64,000 nt of DNA from contig BSDZ01000080.1 in the NCBI GenBank assembly GCA_030268105.1, forward strand, positions 3,535,501-3,599,500. Reading direction: 5' to 3'. Source of the stretch: Volvox africanus (taxonomy: Eukaryota; Chlorophyta; Chlorophyceae; Chlamydomonadales; Volvocaceae). Each line of letters begins with the position of its first letter. Position 1 is the first letter of the stretch. The notes beneath the pieces were generated by a model. That model worked only from the letters and a program-made list of their open reading frames with translations, ran no database searches and was not told the DNA's origin. A program made the translations under genes and the position numbers. Shown here piece after piece: positions 61,270 through 64,000 of the stretch.

Positions 61270-62237
61270 CTGCGGGTCAACCGGGCTCTCAACCAGCTCC
61301 GACGGCAGGAACATGAAGATGGGTCCATCCTTTGGGAAGTCATCATCTTCGTCCCGGTCCACCTTCTTCTCCTCGCGCTTCCTTGGTGCGCTTCAGCATT
61401 GGGCCAGTGTGTGGCCTGTCTTCTTGGAATGTGTACAGAAGGGCTTGTCCTCTTTCTGCTTCTTGCAGTCAGCCGAGCGGTGCCCACGCTGTCCACAATT
61501 ATAGCATCGCCCCCTGAAGCCGCTGTCGTTGTTGTTGATGTTGTTATTTCCGCCGTCGTCGCGCTTGGCCTTGCTGTTGCGATTGTTGAATCGCTCTTGT
61601 CCAGCATATAGCGACACGGTTGTCGCCTCCGTCGCCTCAGCCTCCACCTGCTGTTCCACTAGCAAGAGCTTGCCCTCCAATTCCTCTAGATCTTTAGGCA
61701 TTGCAATTGCAAAGAAGGAGTTGGTAAATTGTTTATACGATGACGTGAGGCCGGTCAACGCGTGCGTGATTGCGTTTGAATCTGATACCGTATCACCGCA
61801 CTCCTTGAGCTCTGCGACGAGATCCTTGATCCTTTTCATATATAGCTCCTGAGGCTCTCTCCAGGCTTCATCTTTACACTGCTCAGTTGCTTCCAGAGGA
61901 CCGGCTTTCGTGCGATCATCATGTCCTTGTATCGCTTCTCCAGAGCCTCGTAGAGCTCCTTGATGTCGTCATGTTTCTACCAGAGGTCTAGATCTCCGTC
62001 TTCGAGAAGGTTGACGATTACTGATTTTGCGGATTCATGCTTGTCCGCGTTGGTATCATCTCGGGGCTGCGACAACGCCCCACCGGCCTTGGCTGCAGTG
62101 ATCGCTGCCTTTGACCTCAGAATCCACACTGAACGATTCTAAGTGAAAGCTTCTCATTATACACTGAGCGAACCGGTGTCTCCATTTCGCCGCCTTAGGC
62201 GGGGCTCATAACCTGACGAAATTTGAGTGGATGTAAC
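61270..62237 (-). mobile_element. Ty1/copia gag copy in opposite orientation, right arm of the snap-back
   Basis: Read on the minus strand, this carries the same leader and gag as the left arm (62237-61713) and goes further. It continues through AMPKDLEELEGKLLLVEQQ to a zinc knuckle CYNCGQRGHRSADC and a second, incomplete one CTHSKKTGHTLAQC. After a frame change comes an acidic/basic stretch (KKVDRDEDDDFPKDG). The copy is dead: it has a nonsense change (GAG in the left arm is TAG here, near 61979) and a 2-bp AT insertion (near 61842) that shifts the frame. The two arms point toward each other (tail to tail). Confidence 0.9.
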
Positions 62238-62297
62238 CTATCGTGCCTATCGCTCCTGAGCTATTCCTCGAGCCTTACTCCCACATTCTGTTACATC
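62232..62297. repeat. 66-bp direct repeat, right copy
   Basis: Same orientation as the copy at 60689-60754. Because the copia arms are inverted but this segment is not, the pair behaves like flanking direct repeats of the whole snap-back insertion rather than as part of each arm. Confidence 0.9.
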
Positions 62298-63563
62298 AAC
62301 TAAAGACACATGTGCCCGCTGCACACAAATATGGAAGTCGTGCAGTACCAGTTGTACCGCAAACAATTCAAAAGCTCAGCACAGCACAGAGGTCTGACCG
62401 ATACGGTTGTCCTACGGCACTAATTACAACAGCAGGTCTTTCAGGGAAGTTTTTACGGCTACCTCAATATAGGTAACATTGATTTGCATGATTGTATGAT
62501 TTGCATGATTGCATGATTTGCATGAAGGCATGGATAAGCGCAACCAGGGATTGTTTGGCGTCAAGTGTGTCTCAAACATTGGAGTCATCTCCAATTATTT
62601 AGAGGCGATTTCTTGCACGTTATGCTAGTTATATTCCGATGGCTGCGTACACTTCCCTGCTCTATTTCCGGCTTGGTGCTTGGGCGTTAAATCGGCCTAC
62701 CGGTCGCCCGAGAGAGCAGCGTTGGTGTCGTGTTTTCAACGATGCCAATTCCATAGAATAAGAATACCATGAATTGATGGAATGCGCAGGCCATGCTGAA
62801 GCGCGTGCCAATTTTGCTTGTTAGGATTTGCGTAGGATGTTACGATGCTGTAAATAATGTCGATAAAGGACCAACCTCGACACAACCAGAGTATGAAATG
62901 CGCGGCCGGTTGCGTGTCAGACCCGAACGACGAGCTGAAAAGGCCACGAAGAGGCCTAGTGTTCATATCATTCGTCTAAGATGCTTATCGATTGTGGGGA
63001 GGACCTGACCCTCCTCTCATAGACTTCCCTTCTTTCGTAAGTGGATGGCAGAAATCTGCCATAATCTAGCTTTGAGATTTCTATTTACCAGCTTTCCTTG
63101 CTTAGGCCACGGTTCCTTGAGCCTCTTAGCTTGTCCGGGCCTTCTGAGCTCTAACGAGTTCGTATCCAGAGCTCTGTTTGTGACCAGTCAACCAAACACA
63201 TAAGATGCAACGCATCTGAGGGTCGAAGTTATATTTTTATGATAAAGTCTATGTCAAATTGTTTGAGTAAGCAGCCGTCGCGGAAGATTTGTACCCTCGC
63301 CGTGGTTAACCGCTTCGTTAATGGTAGCGTAAAGCCGTTCGAAAATGTTATGATATTAGTCCTCCTTTGTGACAATTGTATTTAGAATCTAAAAATAATT
63401 TCATACCTGCAGTGCAAGGATAACTCATAAGCTTATGAGACGTCCAGAAGAAAATATATTTCGAGCGAGAGGGCAGTTCAGTTGGAATAACTTGACATAA
63501 GGAAGTTGACATAACAAAATCTTTCAGGACATAGAGTCTTTTTTGTATTGAAACTGTCTGGTT
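62298..63563. other. AT-rich intergenic DNA
   Basis: About 1.3 kb without a supported gene. Contains the short tandem repeat at 62481-62531. Confidence 0.4.
62481..62531. repeat. 17-bp tandem repeat, three copies
   Basis: Units GATTTGCATGATTGTAT, GATTTGCATGATTGCAT and GATTTGCATGAAGGCAT lie head to tail. Confidence 0.9.
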
Positions 63564-63779
63564 ATGCCGAGTTTCTCGTCCTTGGGACAGGACGACAGCG
63601 TCCAAAAGAGGTTTGGTAGTATCGTGTACTTCGGCGGCATGATCATTGACAAATTAGTCGCTGGCAGGTTAGACGTCGTGTCCCTTTCCGATCAGGAGGC
63701 TTACTTTGAGCATCAGGGCATAATTGAAAGCAACCCCGCCCGGACTCCTGGACCCGGTGAACTGCCTTCTGGAGTTTAA
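63564..63779 (+). CDS. Small hypothetical ORF, 71 codons
   Basis: ATG at 63564 to TAA at 63777-63779. The product starts MPSFSSLGQDDSVQ, has a hydrophobic stretch FGSIVYFGGMIIDKLV and a Pro/Gly tail. Codon use is closer to the genes of this window than to the AT-rich flanks. No family is recognised; it may be an exon of a gene continuing right of the window. Low support. Confidence 0.3.
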   Translation: MPSFSSLGQDDSVQKRFGSIVYFGGMIIDKLVAGRLDVVSLSDQEAYFEHQGIIESNPARTPGPGELPSGV

Positions 63780-64000
63780 AACAAAGTATCGCGGTCCTGT
63801 AAATCGCTTTTACCACAAAAGTAATTATAATATTTAAGATATTTAAATATTATGGATATTATGTATAAATAATATGGAAATCGTGCAGTTCGCGGCGTCG
63901 TAGGGGACGAGGTTGCATCCGCAGTTCCGTACTTTTTCTCCATTCCCCGCTATCTTGTACACCACCTGAACCCAGAATCTCTTATCCAAAATTTCAAGCA

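Overview
This is nuclear DNA of a eukaryote, most likely a green alga of the volvocine type (Chlamydomonas/Volvox relatives). The signs are many short, phase-consistent spliceosomal introns with GT-AG ends (two appear to be GC-AG), GC-rich exons full of Ala/Gly/Ser/Gln runs, a possible thylakoid-lumen protein, a CDKL-family kinase of the sort that acts in flagella, a MAPL/SP1-type RING ligase, and Ty1/copia and non-LTR retroelement fragments. There are no operons, Shine-Dalgarno sites or CRISPR arrays. The species cannot be named from the sequence alone.

Layout. 1-2225 (+): 3' part of a low-complexity, probably nuclear protein. 3748-8970 (+): seven-exon CDKL-type kinase with a long disordered tail. 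10259-11230 (-): decayed LINE. 12142-14738 (+): IQ-motif protein with a 13-residue charged repeat. 15686-17401 (-): UDP-glucuronate decarboxylase (UXS), six exons, fully resolved. 17984-18235 (-): possible 65-residue gene. 20812-26057 (-): 15-exon hnRNP R/Q (SYNCRIP)-like protein with three RRMs and a Gly/Tyr/Arg-rich tail. 28595-30953 (-): secreted fasciclin-domain protein. 31957-32817 (+): candidate thylakoid-lumen protein. 34315-38635 (-): F-box protein with Sel1 repeats. 39452-42475 (+): MAPL/SP1-like membrane RING E3, divergent from the F-box gene. 42993-43901 (-): doubtful ORF. 44530-47292 or further (-): PLAT-domain coiled-coil protein. 48637-51071, possibly to 52276 (-): conserved-looking gene I do not recognise. 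54819-59771 (-): eight-exon Raf/MAP3K-like (TKL) kinase. 60689-62297: a snap-back structure of two almost identical copia gag copies in opposite orientation, bounded by a 66-bp direct repeat. 62298-64000: AT-richer DNA with one 71-codon ORF.

The gene models were built by hand by joining exons so that reading frame, splice phase and domain order agree. Where all exons join in phase (CDKL kinase, IQ protein, UXS, hnRNP, RING E3, TKL kinase) confidence is high. The fasciclin, F-box, lumen and unknown genes have at least one unresolved exon. The genes are independent transcription units. The retroelement remnants lie between genes. No single new multi-gene system is visible. The most unusual items are the copia snap-back with its 66-bp flanks, the CDKL kinase with a two-codon first exon and a TTY activation motif, the charged 13-residue repeat, and the unrecognised gene at 48.6-51.1 kb.
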